The notes under the pieces were generated by a model, which was given only the letters and a program-made list of their open reading frames with translations, had not been told where the DNA came from and ran no database searches. From an uncultured Chloroflexota bacterium (GTDB taxonomy: Bacteria > Chloroflexota > UBA11872 > UBA12225), in contig CADCTC010000163.1 in NCBI GenBank assembly GCA_902805635.1, forward strand, positions 1 through 48,105: a stretch of DNA of 48,105 bases, given 5' to 3'. A program made the translations under genes and the position numbers. Shown piece by piece: positions 39,679 through 46,566 of this stretch (positions are counted from its first letter, which is position 1; the number at the start of each line of letters is the position of its first letter).

Positions 39679-40218
39679 ATGAACGACGTGCAGTGGACAA
39701 GGCGGCGGATCATGGGCGCCCTGGCGGTGGCCGGGACGGGCGGCGTACTAGCGGCGTGCAGCGGCAGCGGGGCATCGACGAGCGGCGCCAACCGGACAAC
39801 TGAGCCCGCCGGGGCGCGCAAGACGCTGCCGCCGGCTACGCTGGCGATGTTCAGCAACTGGGGCGGCCAGACGCAGCGCGCGGCGCAGGAGCAGGCGCTT
39901 GCTCTGTTCCAGCAGGAGAACCCCGGCGTTACCGTGGAGCTGACCACCGGCGCGGCCAATGCCGACAAGGTGCTCAGCGCGATCACGGCGGGCGTGCCGC
40001 CGCACCTGGTGACGCAGAACCCGCAGCGCCTGATCCCGCTGGCGGGCAAGGGCACCTGGCGCCCGCTGGAAGATTTCGTCAAGACCAGCAGCGTGGTGAA
40101 GAAAGAAAACTACGCCGACGCGCAGTTCAAGCTGTTCACCTGGAAGGGCAAGCTATACGGCGTCCCCGGCTTCGAGCACTTCGGCGGCTACGCGCTCTCC
40201 TACAACATGCACACGTAG
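39679..40218 (+). CDS. ABC-type sugar-binding lipoprotein, 3' end lost to an integrated element
   Basis: 179 residues from ATG 39679 (ribosome site gagagga); the family is usually 420-480. Twin-Arg signal TRRRIMGALAVAGTGG and lipobox VLAAC near residue 24. The first lobe is present (ATLAMFSNWGGQTQRAAQEQALALFQQENPGVTVEL, FTWKGKLYGVPGFEHFGGYALSYN), then the frame ends at MHT and stop. In relatives the strand SYN is followed by a long second lobe. The lost part begins exactly where element-type sequence starts, so this is an insertion-truncated gene and very probably inactive. Confidence 0.87.
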   Translation: MNDVQWTRRRIMGALAVAGTGGVLAACSGSGASTSGANRTTEPAGARKTLPPATLAMFSNWGGQTQRAAQEQALALFQQENPGVTVELTTGAANADKVLSAITAGVPPHLVTQNPQRLIPLAGKGTWRPLEDFVKTSSVVKKENYADAQFKLFTWKGKLYGVPGFEHFGGYALSYNMHT

Positions 40219-40235
40219 TACACACAATAGCGTCC
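40195..40235. other. Inferred attachment-site junction (chromosome/element)
   Basis: The binding-protein gene loses family similarity at about 40205-40212 (after the codons for SYN). The following tacgtag-tacacacaatag stretch is AT-richer than its surroundings. The crossover point cannot be placed exactly without the empty site. Confidence 0.5.
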
Positions 40236-40281
40236 TGTTCGTCTGGACGGAGCTCGACAGCTTGGTGCCGGTGTAGCGGCC

Positions 40282-41079
40282 CTAGGGGGTAGTGGTGTTC
40301 GGGCGCTTCGCCACCCATCTTTGGTGGCGAACGCGGTTGGCGCAGGTTGTGGAGCAGTACCGTTGCCGGGCGTCGGTGACCCCAAACGGGCGCCCGCAAT
40401 CGGCACAGTCGCGCAGTGTCTCGTGATGCGCGATCACATGGGACAAACGCCAATAGGCGTACTGCCTCGGCGTCCAGCACTCGCAAAGGAAGGCAAACGC
40501 ACCGGGAGCGTCCCGTAGGGCGCTGCCTTTCATATGGGGGTCGGCCCCACTCACAAGGCTTATCGGAGCGAGCTCAAGGCCCAAAGTGACCCGCTCGGCC
40601 AGGTCCTGCGAGGCGTAGCGGAGAAGCGTTGCGTCATCGAGATCATCCTCTTCGCCTGGGGTGTATCGCATCGCAAGGGAGGGCCGCTCCGCGCGGAGAT
40701 GCCCGAGCGCCTCGCTATCGCCCGTAACAGCCTGCCGCAGCAGGCGATAGGTGCGTAGCGCCAGCGTGAGCGCGTGTGCGGTGTCTAGCCAGTCGGAGAA
40801 CCGCTCGCGTACTTCGGAGTCCTTCCTGGCATTGAACCTGGCGGCGCTGTGGAGCAGCAGGCCGTAGCGACCTACGAATGCAGCGGCCTCCTTCGGTCTA
40901 CGCAAGTGCGCCAGGTCAAAGAGGAGGGTGTGTAGCGTGCCCTCGTTGGGCATGTACTCCTGGGCGTCGGTAACGGCCAAGGTCACCCACTCAGTATCCG
41001 CGCGAGCGGCGCCGCGCACCCACGCACGGCGGGCCGCCGCCCACTTCACGCTGCGCCGATCGGTCAGAGGCTCTGCCAT
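40282..41079 (-). CDS. CGNR-type zinc-finger protein, element-encoded
   Basis: 265 residues from ATG 41079. The C-terminal zinc motif DCADCGRPFGVTDARQRYCSTTCANRVRHQRW (in two parts: CxxC about residue 224 and YCSxxC about 242) matches the CGNR/FCS-like finger. The N-terminal 200 residues are mostly helical and might correspond to the ABATE domain found with CGNR fingers, but this is uncertain. Probably a DNA-binding regulator. It is the first gene inside the junction, reverse to the lytic-direction genes, which is a lysogeny-module position. It could be the prophage repressor. Confidence 0.65.
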   Translation of the reverse strand: MAEPLTDRRSVKWAAARRAWVRGAARADTEWVTLAVTDAQEYMPNEGTLHTLLFDLAHLRRPKEAAAFVGRYGLLLHSAARFNARKDSEVRERFSDWLDTAHALTLALRTYRLLRQAVTGDSEALGHLRAERPSLAMRYTPGEEDDLDDATLLRYASQDLAERVTLGLELAPISLVSGADPHMKGSALRDAPGAFAFLCECWTPRQYAYWRLSHVIAHHETLRDCADCGRPFGVTDARQRYCSTTCANRVRHQRWVAKRPNTTTP

Positions 41080-41177
41080 GTAGTTACCGTTACATGATAA
41101 CTAACCAGCGTAAGCGCCTGTATATGCACGCTAACTCGGCTATGATGACGTGTAGAAGGGAGCGGGTAAACGGCCAC
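41080..41177. promoter_or_regulatory. Divergent promoter region of the prophage
   Basis: A short AT-rich gap between reverse and forward genes. TATCAT on the reverse strand (41089-41094) can serve the zinc-finger gene; TATGAT on the forward strand (41141-41146) can serve the HTH gene. Repeats of gttac/gtaac around 41083-41094 may be operator half-sites. Confidence 0.45.
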
Positions 41178-41408
41178 ATGAAAGATAGCGGCCCACTGAT
41201 GACCGTGCCTGAGGTGGCGAGACATCTATCTGCCTCGGTGGTACGGACATATCAACTTTGCTCAGACGGCACGATCCCGGCGGTACGGATTGGTCGTCGT
41301 GTGCGCGTGCCTCGTGTCGCATTCGAACACTGGCTCGCGGACCTCAGCACTCGCGCGCTGGCGGGCGTCAACCGCCGGCCACTGGAGCCAAGTAGTGGCC
41401 GGCGTTAG
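41178..41408 (+). CDS. Excisionase/HTH_17-type DNA-binding protein
   Basis: 76 residues from ATG 41178; upstream ATGs at 41142 or 41145 are possible because the best ribosome site (agaaggga) lies before about 41165. The MerR/excisionase HTH reads LMTVPEVARHLSASVVRTYQLCSDGTIPAVRIGRRVRVPRVAFEHWL. Such proteins act as recombination directionality factors or small regulators. Its place beside the junction and divergent from the zinc-finger gene suits either role. Confidence 0.8.
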   Translation: MKDSGPLMTVPEVARHLSASVVRTYQLCSDGTIPAVRIGRRVRVPRVAFEHWLADLSTRALAGVNRRPLEPSSGRR

Positions 41409-41526
41409 GACGCTCCATCCCGCGGCGCGATTGGCCGCCTACCGGGCAATCATGCGCCGGCTTCTCCGCCCTCTCCCCGATACGACACCGGGCCGCGCGG
41501 CCCAAGAGAGCACGCAGTCGCAATAA
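41395..41526 (+). CDS. Possible 43-residue phage protein
   Basis: A GTG at 41395 overlaps the end of the HTH gene and has tggag about 8 nt upstream. The frame gives 43 residues, basic and Ala/Arg-rich (LAAYRAIMRRLLRPLPD), ending TAA. No family is recognised. Support rests on the ribosome site and tight packing only. Confidence 0.35.
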   Translation: MAGVRTLHPAARLAAYRAIMRRLLRPLPDTTPGRAAQESTQSQ

Positions 41527-41585
41527 CGCAAAAAGCGGGCACCGGCCAAGGCTACCCGCTCATGCGCCTATGAAAGGAAGAACAG

Positions 41586-41750
41586 ATGAAGTATGGCACG
41601 AACCGAGGCGGACACACCAGCGACCCATCGTTGCTGCACACCCCACCATTGCGCGGCGAGCGGTGGCTGGAGGATCGGGGGCAGAGGTGGGTACCCAGGA
41701 TCTGGGAGCGGGAGCTGGGCTTCAGGTTCAAAGAGCGGAGGTGGCGCTGA
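41586..41750 (+). CDS. 54-residue phage protein of unknown function
   Basis: ATG 41586 follows a strong ribosome site (gaaaggaagaacag). The product is basic and Trp-rich (GERWLEDRGQRWVPRIWERELGF), a pattern of small phage nucleic-acid-binding proteins. Its TGA overlaps the next ATG (TGATG). No family is recognised. Confidence 0.6.
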   Translation: MKYGTNRGGHTSDPSLLHTPPLRGERWLEDRGQRWVPRIWERELGFRFKERRWR

Positions 41751-41935
41751 TGGGCCGTAAGTCACGCCACATCGTGGCCCAGGCTCTCATTTACGGCAGC
41801 GGCCGGGTGCGGTGGGGCGTGGTGGTCGACACCGCAGAGGACGCCGCCAGCATGTATCCGACTGACGAAATCTGCCGCCGGCACTTTCGCGCGCTGGCGG
41901 CGGAGCTCAAGGCGTGGCGCAGGGTGTCAGCGTGA
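41750..41935 (+). CDS. 61-residue phage protein of unknown function
   Basis: ATG 41750 overlaps the previous stop and has GGAGG about 8 nt upstream. The product has a basic start (MGRKSRHIVAQAL), a beta-like middle (WGVVVDTAEDAASMY) and a helical end. Its TGA overlaps the start of the primase-helicase gene. No family is recognised; the double coupling makes it a credible gene. Confidence 0.6.
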   Translation: MGRKSRHIVAQALIYGSGRVRWGVVVDTAEDAASMYPTDEICRRHFRALAAELKAWRRVSA

Positions 41936-44079
41936 TGCAGACGTTGGCACCTACCTGGCCAGGGGCGGCTCTCCCGCCGCCCCCGCTGACGCTCGACGTG
42001 GTGACGTTCGAGAACGCACTCGACACGCTGCCCAAGCCCAAGCGCACGACGTGGGACGCGCTGGTGCGCTCGCTCTCCTCGCACCGGGAGCGCACCGAGA
42101 AAGATGGCAGCGCGTGGGCCCCCGCGGCGTACCGGGTCGGCACAACCCGCGGCAAGGAGAACGTCACCCACGTTGGTGCACTCGTCTTCGATGTTGACCA
42201 CGGGGAGCCCGCCTGGCAACTCCTGGAGGGCTATGAGCACATCGTCCACACGACGTTCAGTAATTCGGACGCCAATCCGTCGTACCGCGTCGTGATCCCG
42301 CTGGCCCGCCCGGTGGACGCTGCGGAATGGGAGTCATTCTGGCACCGGAGCCGGGCGGCGCTGTGCCCGACGGTAGACGACGCCTGTAAGGACGCCTCGC
42401 GCCTCTTCTACACGCCGTCGTGCCCGCCGGGCGCGCCGCGGCGCGTGGTACATGGTGCGGGCCGCTTCCTGGACCCGGACGAAGTACCACCACTGCCCGA
42501 GGTGGATGCCGCGGCCGAGCCCGCGCACATCATCCGGGGCGACGGCAGCCGACCGGGTGATGACTTCAACCGGCGCGGCGACGTTCGCGCCCTCATTGAG
42601 CGCCTCGGCTGGAAACTGCGCTACGCGCGCGGCGCGGAGTCGTACTGGCTGCGGCCGGGCAAGCGCGGCGGCACGCACTCGGCCACGCTGAACTACCAGG
42701 ATACCGGGCTGTTCTACTGCTTCACGTCCAGCGCCCCGCCGCTCGAGCCCGGCAAGGCATACACCCCGTTCGCATTGTTCGCGCTGCTGGACCACAACGG
42801 CGACTGGCGCGCGGCGACCAGGGCGCTGGCGGCGCAGGGCTACGGCGCTCCGCTGGCACCTAGCCCGACCATCTCTGCCAAGTCTGCCGCGAAGGCTGAC
42901 ACTCAAAACGTTGGCAGCCTTCGGCAAAGTTGGCAGCCTTCGGGGGTTTTGGTCTGCCTCTCGGACGTGGTGGCGGAGTCCGTGACGTGGGCGTGGGACA
43001 AGCGGTTCCCGTTCGGCAAGTTGTCCATCATCGACGGCGACCCAGGCAACGGCAAGTCGTCGCTGACCATGGACGTGGTGGCGCGGCTCAGCACCGGCAG
43101 CCCAATGCCGGACGGCAGCGCCAGCGACACTGATGGCCCGGTCACTTCCATCATCATGACCATGGAGGACGGCCTGGGGGATACCGTCCGCCCCAGGCTG
43201 GAGGCCGCCGGCGCGGACCTCAGCCGCGTCATCGCCCTCACCTACGTGCTGGAGGAACCCAAGGGAGACGCCGAGCAGCCCACGAAGAGGCTGCCGAGCA
43301 TCCCGCGCGACGTGGAGGTACTACGCGCGGCCATCAAGAAGCACGGCGCGCGGTTCGTGGTAATTGACCCGTTGATGGCGTACCTCACGTCCGACTCGCA
43401 CAAGGACCAGGAGGTGCGCCAGGGGCTCGCCCCCCTCGCAGACCTGGCAGAGGAGCTGGGGGTCGCCATCGTCATCGTGCGGCACTTCAACAAGGCTGCA
43501 GGTGGGAGTGCCATTTACCGAGGCGGTGGCTCCATCGGCATCATCGGCGCCGCGCGCTCCGCCATGCTAGTGGCGAAAGACCCGGACGACCCGGACGGCG
43601 CGCGGCGGGTGCTGGCGTCGGCAAAGTGCAACCTGTCGGAGCCGCCGCAGTCGCTGGCCTACCACCTGGAAGGAGCCGCCAATGGCGCCGTCCGCGTGGT
43701 GTGGGAGGGTGACAGCGCGCACACCGCGTCACAGCTCCTGGCTATCCCGCCCGACGAGGAGGAGCGGTCCGCCCTCAGTGAAGCGGAAGACGTGCTCCGC
43801 ACCATCCTGGTCAACGGCGCCATGCCCGCTAAGGAGGTGCAGTCGCAAGCGCGCAATGCCGGCATAGCGGAGCGCACGCTGTGGCGCGCCAAGCGCAGCC
43901 TGGGCGTAGTGGCCGCCAAAGTCGGTTTTTCGCAGGGCTGGTGCTGGTCCCTTCCAGCGGTCGACGATGGGCCGAAGGCTGCCAAAAAAGACGAAGGCTG
44001 CCAACGTTTTGAGTGTCAGCCTTCGCGGCAGACTTCGGGAACGGCGGCCGAAGAGGAGGTGGACGAGTGGACGGCGTGA
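41935..44079 (+). CDS. Phage primase-helicase: AEP-like primase domain plus RepA/RadA-type AAA ATPase
   Basis: 714 residues from ATG 41935 (TGATG overlap). N-terminal primase-polymerase-like domain: hydrophobic-Asp-x-Asp motif ALVFDVDHG (about 82-90), NPSYRVVIPLARPV (about 118), DDACKDASRLFYTPSCPPG (about 150). A linker (about 315-340) carries one arm of a 44-bp inverted repeat. The ATPase domain has Walker A GDPGNGKSS (about 368), a MEDG motif (about 410) and Walker B FVVIDPLMAY (about 473), then RHFNKAAGGSAIYRGGGSIGI, like plasmid RepA helicases. A winged-helix-like end (VLRTILVNGAMPAKEVQSQAR) precedes the second repeat arm in the C-terminal tail. Probable role: primer synthesis and unwinding at the phage origin. 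Confidence 0.82.
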   Translation: MQTLAPTWPGAALPPPPLTLDVVTFENALDTLPKPKRTTWDALVRSLSSHRERTEKDGSAWAPAAYRVGTTRGKENVTHVGALVFDVDHGEPAWQLLEGYEHIVHTTFSNSDANPSYRVVIPLARPVDAAEWESFWHRSRAALCPTVDDACKDASRLFYTPSCPPGAPRRVVHGAGRFLDPDEVPPLPEVDAAAEPAHIIRGDGSRPGDDFNRRGDVRALIERLGWKLRYARGAESYWLRPGKRGGTHSATLNYQDTGLFYCFTSSAPPLEPGKAYTPFALFALLDHNGDWRAATRALAAQGYGAPLAPSPTISAKSAAKADTQNVGSLRQSWQPSGVLVCLSDVVAESVTWAWDKRFPFGKLSIIDGDPGNGKSSLTMDVVARLSTGSPMPDGSASDTDGPVTSIIMTMEDGLGDTVRPRLEAAGADLSRVIALTYVLEEPKGDAEQPTKRLPSIPRDVEVLRAAIKKHGARFVVIDPLMAYLTSDSHKDQEVRQGLAPLADLAEELGVAIVIVRHFNKAAGGSAIYRGGGSIGIIGAARSAMLVAKDPDDPDGARRVLASAKCNLSEPPQSLAYHLEGAANGAVRVVWEGDSAHTASQLLAIPPDEEERSALSEAEDVLRTILVNGAMPAKEVQSQARNAGIAERTLWRAKRSLGVVAAKVGFSQGWCWSLPAVDDGPKAAKKDEGCQRFECQPSRQTSGTAAEEEVDEWTA
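42880..42923 (+). repeat. 44-bp inverted repeat, left arm
   Basis: Exact reverse complement of 43992-44035. The outer part carries TTGGCAGCCTTCG at 42911; a second copy starts at 42930, a 19-bp period. The arm lies between the primase and ATPase domains. Confidence 0.95.
43992..44035 (-). repeat. 44-bp inverted repeat, right arm
   Basis: Exact reverse complement of 42880-42923, in the 3' end of the same gene. A second copy of the core (CGAAGGCTGCCAA at about 43974) is again 19 bp away. A partial copy (CCGAAGGCTGCC) occurs at 44151 in the next gene. Confidence 0.95.
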
Positions 44080-44543
44080 CGCTGTTGGAGCGCGCCCGCG
44101 GCGCCGGCCTGACCGTGGCGGCAGACGGCGACAAACTGATCGTGAAGGGGCCGAAGGCTGCCGGACCCGTCGCGCGCGAGGTGCTCAGCCACAAAGCGGC
44201 GGTGCTGGCGGCCCTGACCCCTCCCCCAAATTCCCACTATCTCCAGAATGGGGAGTGCCCGACCGACCCGCGGCCCGATTTGGCTGACGACTCCCCGTAC
44301 TGGACGGTGCTGCTGCGCTGGGCGTGGATCGAGGACAACCAGTCTGCGCTGGGTGCGCTTCATGGTGTGCGGTGCTGCGGTGCCGTGCTGGAGCTCCAGG
44401 CAAGCGGCGCCCTGCGGATCGTGGCTGGCGCTGAGTACCTGGGGGTGTGGGAGGACGACAGGCAGAAATGGCTGGCGCCGCACCGGGAGGCTATCGGCCG
44501 CTGGCTCAAGGTGATGGCAGACGGCGAGAGGGAGGCCGCATAG
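44067..44543 (+). CDS. Phage protein with TubC-docking-like N-terminus
   Basis: 158 residues from GTG 44067 (ribosome site gaggaggtgg). The N-terminal about 45 residues (LLERARGAGLTVAADGDKLIVKGPKAAGPVAREVLSHKAAVLAAL in part) resemble the TubC_N docking fold that recurs in phage and plasmid proteins next to replication genes. The rest (about 60-158) has Trp-rich WTVLLRWAWIEDNQ and CCGAVLELQASGALRIV and no recognised family. Possibly a partner of the primase-helicase, which it overlaps by 13 nt. Confidence 0.6.
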   Translation: MDGVTLLERARGAGLTVAADGDKLIVKGPKAAGPVAREVLSHKAAVLAALTPPPNSHYLQNGECPTDPRPDLADDSPYWTVLLRWAWIEDNQSALGALHGVRCCGAVLELQASGALRIVAGAEYLGVWEDDRQKWLAPHREAIGRWLKVMADGEREAA

Positions 44544-44858
44544 ATGGACACACAGACACACGCTCAGGTCAAGCGGGAGATGCAGCAGCGGCGCTATGCC
44601 GCGGGCCGTGCCCGCCGTGCCGATGGCTGGGGCTACCGCAAGGTACCCATCAACGTCCAGCTGGTCGAGACGGTAGACGCCGCCGGCGCACCCCTGGTGC
44701 TGGCCACCTCAGACGTGCCGGCCGAGCAGGGCCGCTACTTCCGCGTCGTGGTTGAGGGAGGCAAGTGGCGGTGCAGCTGCGGTGCCTACAAGTCGCTGGG
44801 CGGCTGCCATCACGTCGGGCATCTGGCCGCGGCGCACCCGCAACAGGGAGCCGCCTGA
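44544..44858 (+). CDS. Small SWIM-type zinc-finger-like phage protein
   Basis: 104 residues, ATG directly after the previous stop, with gagaggga upstream. A basic N-terminus (KREMQQRRYAAGRARRAD) is followed by a beta region (PINVQLVETVDAAGAPLVLATS) and the zinc motif WRCSCGAYKSLGGCHHVGHL (about 77-96), i.e. CxCx8CxH. The spacing is identical to the protein at 1943-2269 in the left element. Probably binds DNA or a protein partner. Confidence 0.65.
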   Translation: MDTQTHAQVKREMQQRRYAAGRARRADGWGYRKVPINVQLVETVDAAGAPLVLATSDVPAEQGRYFRVVVEGGKWRCSCGAYKSLGGCHHVGHLAAAHPQQGAA

Positions 44859-44859
44859 G

Positions 44860-45366
44860 ATGCCACAAACCTGCGTTGTGTGCCGCCTGCCGGAGCGCGA
44901 GGCCATAGACCGGGCGCTGGTCGGTGGTGAGCCGGTGCGCGCCGTGGCGTCACGCTATGTAACGGAACGGGGCCGGCCAATCAGCCACATGGCCGTCTAC
45001 CGCCACAAGGACGAGTGTCTGCCCGCCACGCTGGTGAAAGCGCAGGAGGCAGCAGAGGTCGCCAACGCCGACACGCTGCTGGCCCAGGTGCGCACCCTCC
45101 AGGCGCGGGCGCTGGGCATCCTCGACACGGCCGAGGGAACGGGGCAGCTCATGGCCGCCCTGGGCGCCATCCGAGAGGCGCGCGGCTGCCTGGAACTGCT
45201 CGGGAAGCTGATGGGCGAGCTGGACGAGCGGCCCGTGGTCAACGTCACGCTCAGCGCCGAATGGCACCAGGTGCGCGGTGTGCTGCTGGCCACCTTGCAG
45301 CCGTACCCGGACGCCCGCGCGGCGGTGGCTGGCGCCCTAGTGACTCTGGAGTCCAGGAATGGCTAG
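44860..45366 (+). CDS. Phage zinc/HTH protein, possible terminase small subunit
   Basis: 168 residues from ATG 44860, 1 nt after the previous stop, ribosome site cagggag. The N-terminus CVVCRLPEREAIDRALVGGEPVRAVASRYV has a CxxC and a helix-turn-helix-like segment, then HMAVYRHKDECLP. This pattern recurs in phage proteins just before terminase genes. A helical middle (about 60-125) and a C-terminal tail follow. Position directly upstream of the terminase ATPase suggests a DNA-recognition small subunit; sequence evidence alone does not prove it. Confidence 0.5.
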   Translation: MPQTCVVCRLPEREAIDRALVGGEPVRAVASRYVTERGRPISHMAVYRHKDECLPATLVKAQEAAEVANADTLLAQVRTLQARALGILDTAEGTGQLMAALGAIREARGCLELLGKLMGELDERPVVNVTLSAEWHQVRGVLLATLQPYPDARAAVAGALVTLESRNG

Positions 45367-45405
45367 CCGGAAGTTCTCAGCGCCGCGGCCGCTGGGTCGG
45401 CGCGA

Positions 45406-45717
45406 TCAGGCTGCCCGGTCAGTTTGGGCGGGTGCGACCTCGGGTGCGAGCTCTGCCGGCCCGAGGTCGTGCACCCAGTCGGGGGCCAGGTGCGCGAGCC
45501 GTATGGCGGCGTGCACGGCGTCCACGTCGGGCGCCACGCACACGCAGCGCAGCACGTCCCTGGCATACACAGCCTCCAGCACGCGCACGCCATCCGCCTT
45601 TCCATCCAGCGAGCGGCGGAACGCCTCGGCTATGGAATGGGCTGTGGCGACGGGCAGGGTGTGGATCCCCGGCAGAGCAAACTCGACGGCGAACTCGTAC
45701 AGGGGCGGCGGCTTCAT
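45406..45717 (-). CDS. Reverse-strand moron-like gene, DUF4242-like protein
   Basis: 103 residues from ATG 45717, opposite in direction to all neighbouring phage genes and placed between the putative small and large terminase genes. The sequence LYEFAVEFALPGIHTL, then a helix (SIAEAFRRSLDGKADGV), VRVLEAVYARDVLRCVCVAP, and a helix (DVDAVHAAIRLAHLAPDWVHDL) follows the beta-alpha-beta-beta-alpha plan of DUF4242/SCO4226-type ferredoxin-fold proteins, some of which bind nickel. It has its own upstream gap (45718-45759) that could hold a promoter. It may be expressed from the lysogen; role unknown. Confidence 0.6.
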   Translation of the reverse strand: MKPPPLYEFAVEFALPGIHTLPVATAHSIAEAFRRSLDGKADGVRVLEAVYARDVLRCVCVAPDVDAVHAAIRLAHLAPDWVHDLGPAELAPEVAPAQTDRAA

Positions 45718-45759
45718 TACGCGCCAAACCTACTACACCAGTGTTGAGAAGACGTGGTG

Positions 45760-46566
45760 ATGCTCGCGACCGACCTCGCCGCCGCGCTCGATCCGGTGGT
45801 GTTCGCCCGCCGCGCTGGCCTCGAGCCCGATCCGTGGCAGGCAGACGTGCTGCGCTCCACCGCGCCGCGGCTCTTGTTGAACTGCTGCCGGCAGTCGGGA
45901 AAGTCCACCACAACGGCCACGCTGGCCATGCACACCGCCTTGTACCAGCCTGGCGCATTGGTGCTGCTGCTGAGTCCCTCGCAGCGCCAGAGTGGGGAGC
46001 TCTTCAAGAAGTGCCTGGACGTGTTCGGCGCCGCCGGCCGGCCCTCGCTGCCGGAGTCCGAGAGCGCGCTGCGCCTGGAGCTGGCGAACGGCAGCAGGGT
46101 CGTGGCGTTGCCGGGCAAAGAAGCCACCATCCGCGGCTTCAGGGGCGTGGACCTGCTCGTCATCGACGAGGCAAGCCGGGTGGATGATGGCTTGTACGGC
46201 AGCGTCAGGCCGATGCTCGCCGTCTCTGGTGGCCGGCTGGTGGCGCTGTCCACACCCTGGGGCAAGCGCGGCTGGTGGTACTCAGCGTGGGAGGACGGCG
46301 GCGCCGACTGGCAGCGGGTGCGGGTGGACGCCACCCAGTGTCCCAGGATCCCGGCGGCCTTCCTGGAGGAGGAGCGGCGCACCCTGCCGAATCTGCTTTA
46401 CCGCTCGGAGTACCTGTGCGAGTTCACCGACACGGTAGACCAGCTCTTCGCCACCGACGACCTGCGCGCCGCTCTCTCGGCGGACGTGGCGCCGCTGTTC
46501 CCCGCGTTCGCTGCCCTGGCAGCACTGCCGCCGCCAGTGCTAGCGGCGTCTCTGGAGGACCGCTGA
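45760..46566 (+). CDS. Terminase large subunit, ATPase part
   Basis: 268 residues from ATG 45760, which has GAGAAG about 9 nt upstream (GTG 45754 and 45757 are alternatives). Walker A-type CCRQSGKST (about 40-48), a hydrophobic strand (ALVLLLSPSQRQSGELF), Walker B LLVIDEAS (about 132-139) and a coupling motif LVALSTPWGKRGWW (about 160). The DNA-packaging motor ATPase ends near residue 240. The usual C-terminal nuclease is absent here and is encoded as a separate next gene, with a TGATG overlap. Confidence 0.88.
   Translation: MLATDLAAALDPVVFARRAGLEPDPWQADVLRSTAPRLLLNCCRQSGKSTTTATLAMHTALYQPGALVLLLSPSQRQSGELFKKCLDVFGAAGRPSLPESESALRLELANGSRVVALPGKEATIRGFRGVDLLVIDEASRVDDGLYGSVRPMLAVSGGRLVALSTPWGKRGWWYSAWEDGGADWQRVRVDATQCPRIPAAFLEEERRTLPNLLYRSEYLCEFTDTVDQLFATDDLRAALSADVAPLFPAFAALAALPPPVLAASLEDR

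Noticed and set aside
42334..42927. Reverse-strand frame of 197 codons within the primase-helicase gene, starting in the left repeat arm
   Set aside because: It is an antisense shadow. The same start sequence (PKAANVLSVSLRGRL) also appears in a + strand frame at the other repeat arm only because the arms are inverted copies.
45359..45760. + strand frame of 133 codons between the small-terminase-like and terminase ATPase genes
   Set aside because: Ser/Arg/Thr-rich mirror of the reverse-strand DUF4242-like gene, which has the better protein pattern. The ribosome site for the + frame is weak.
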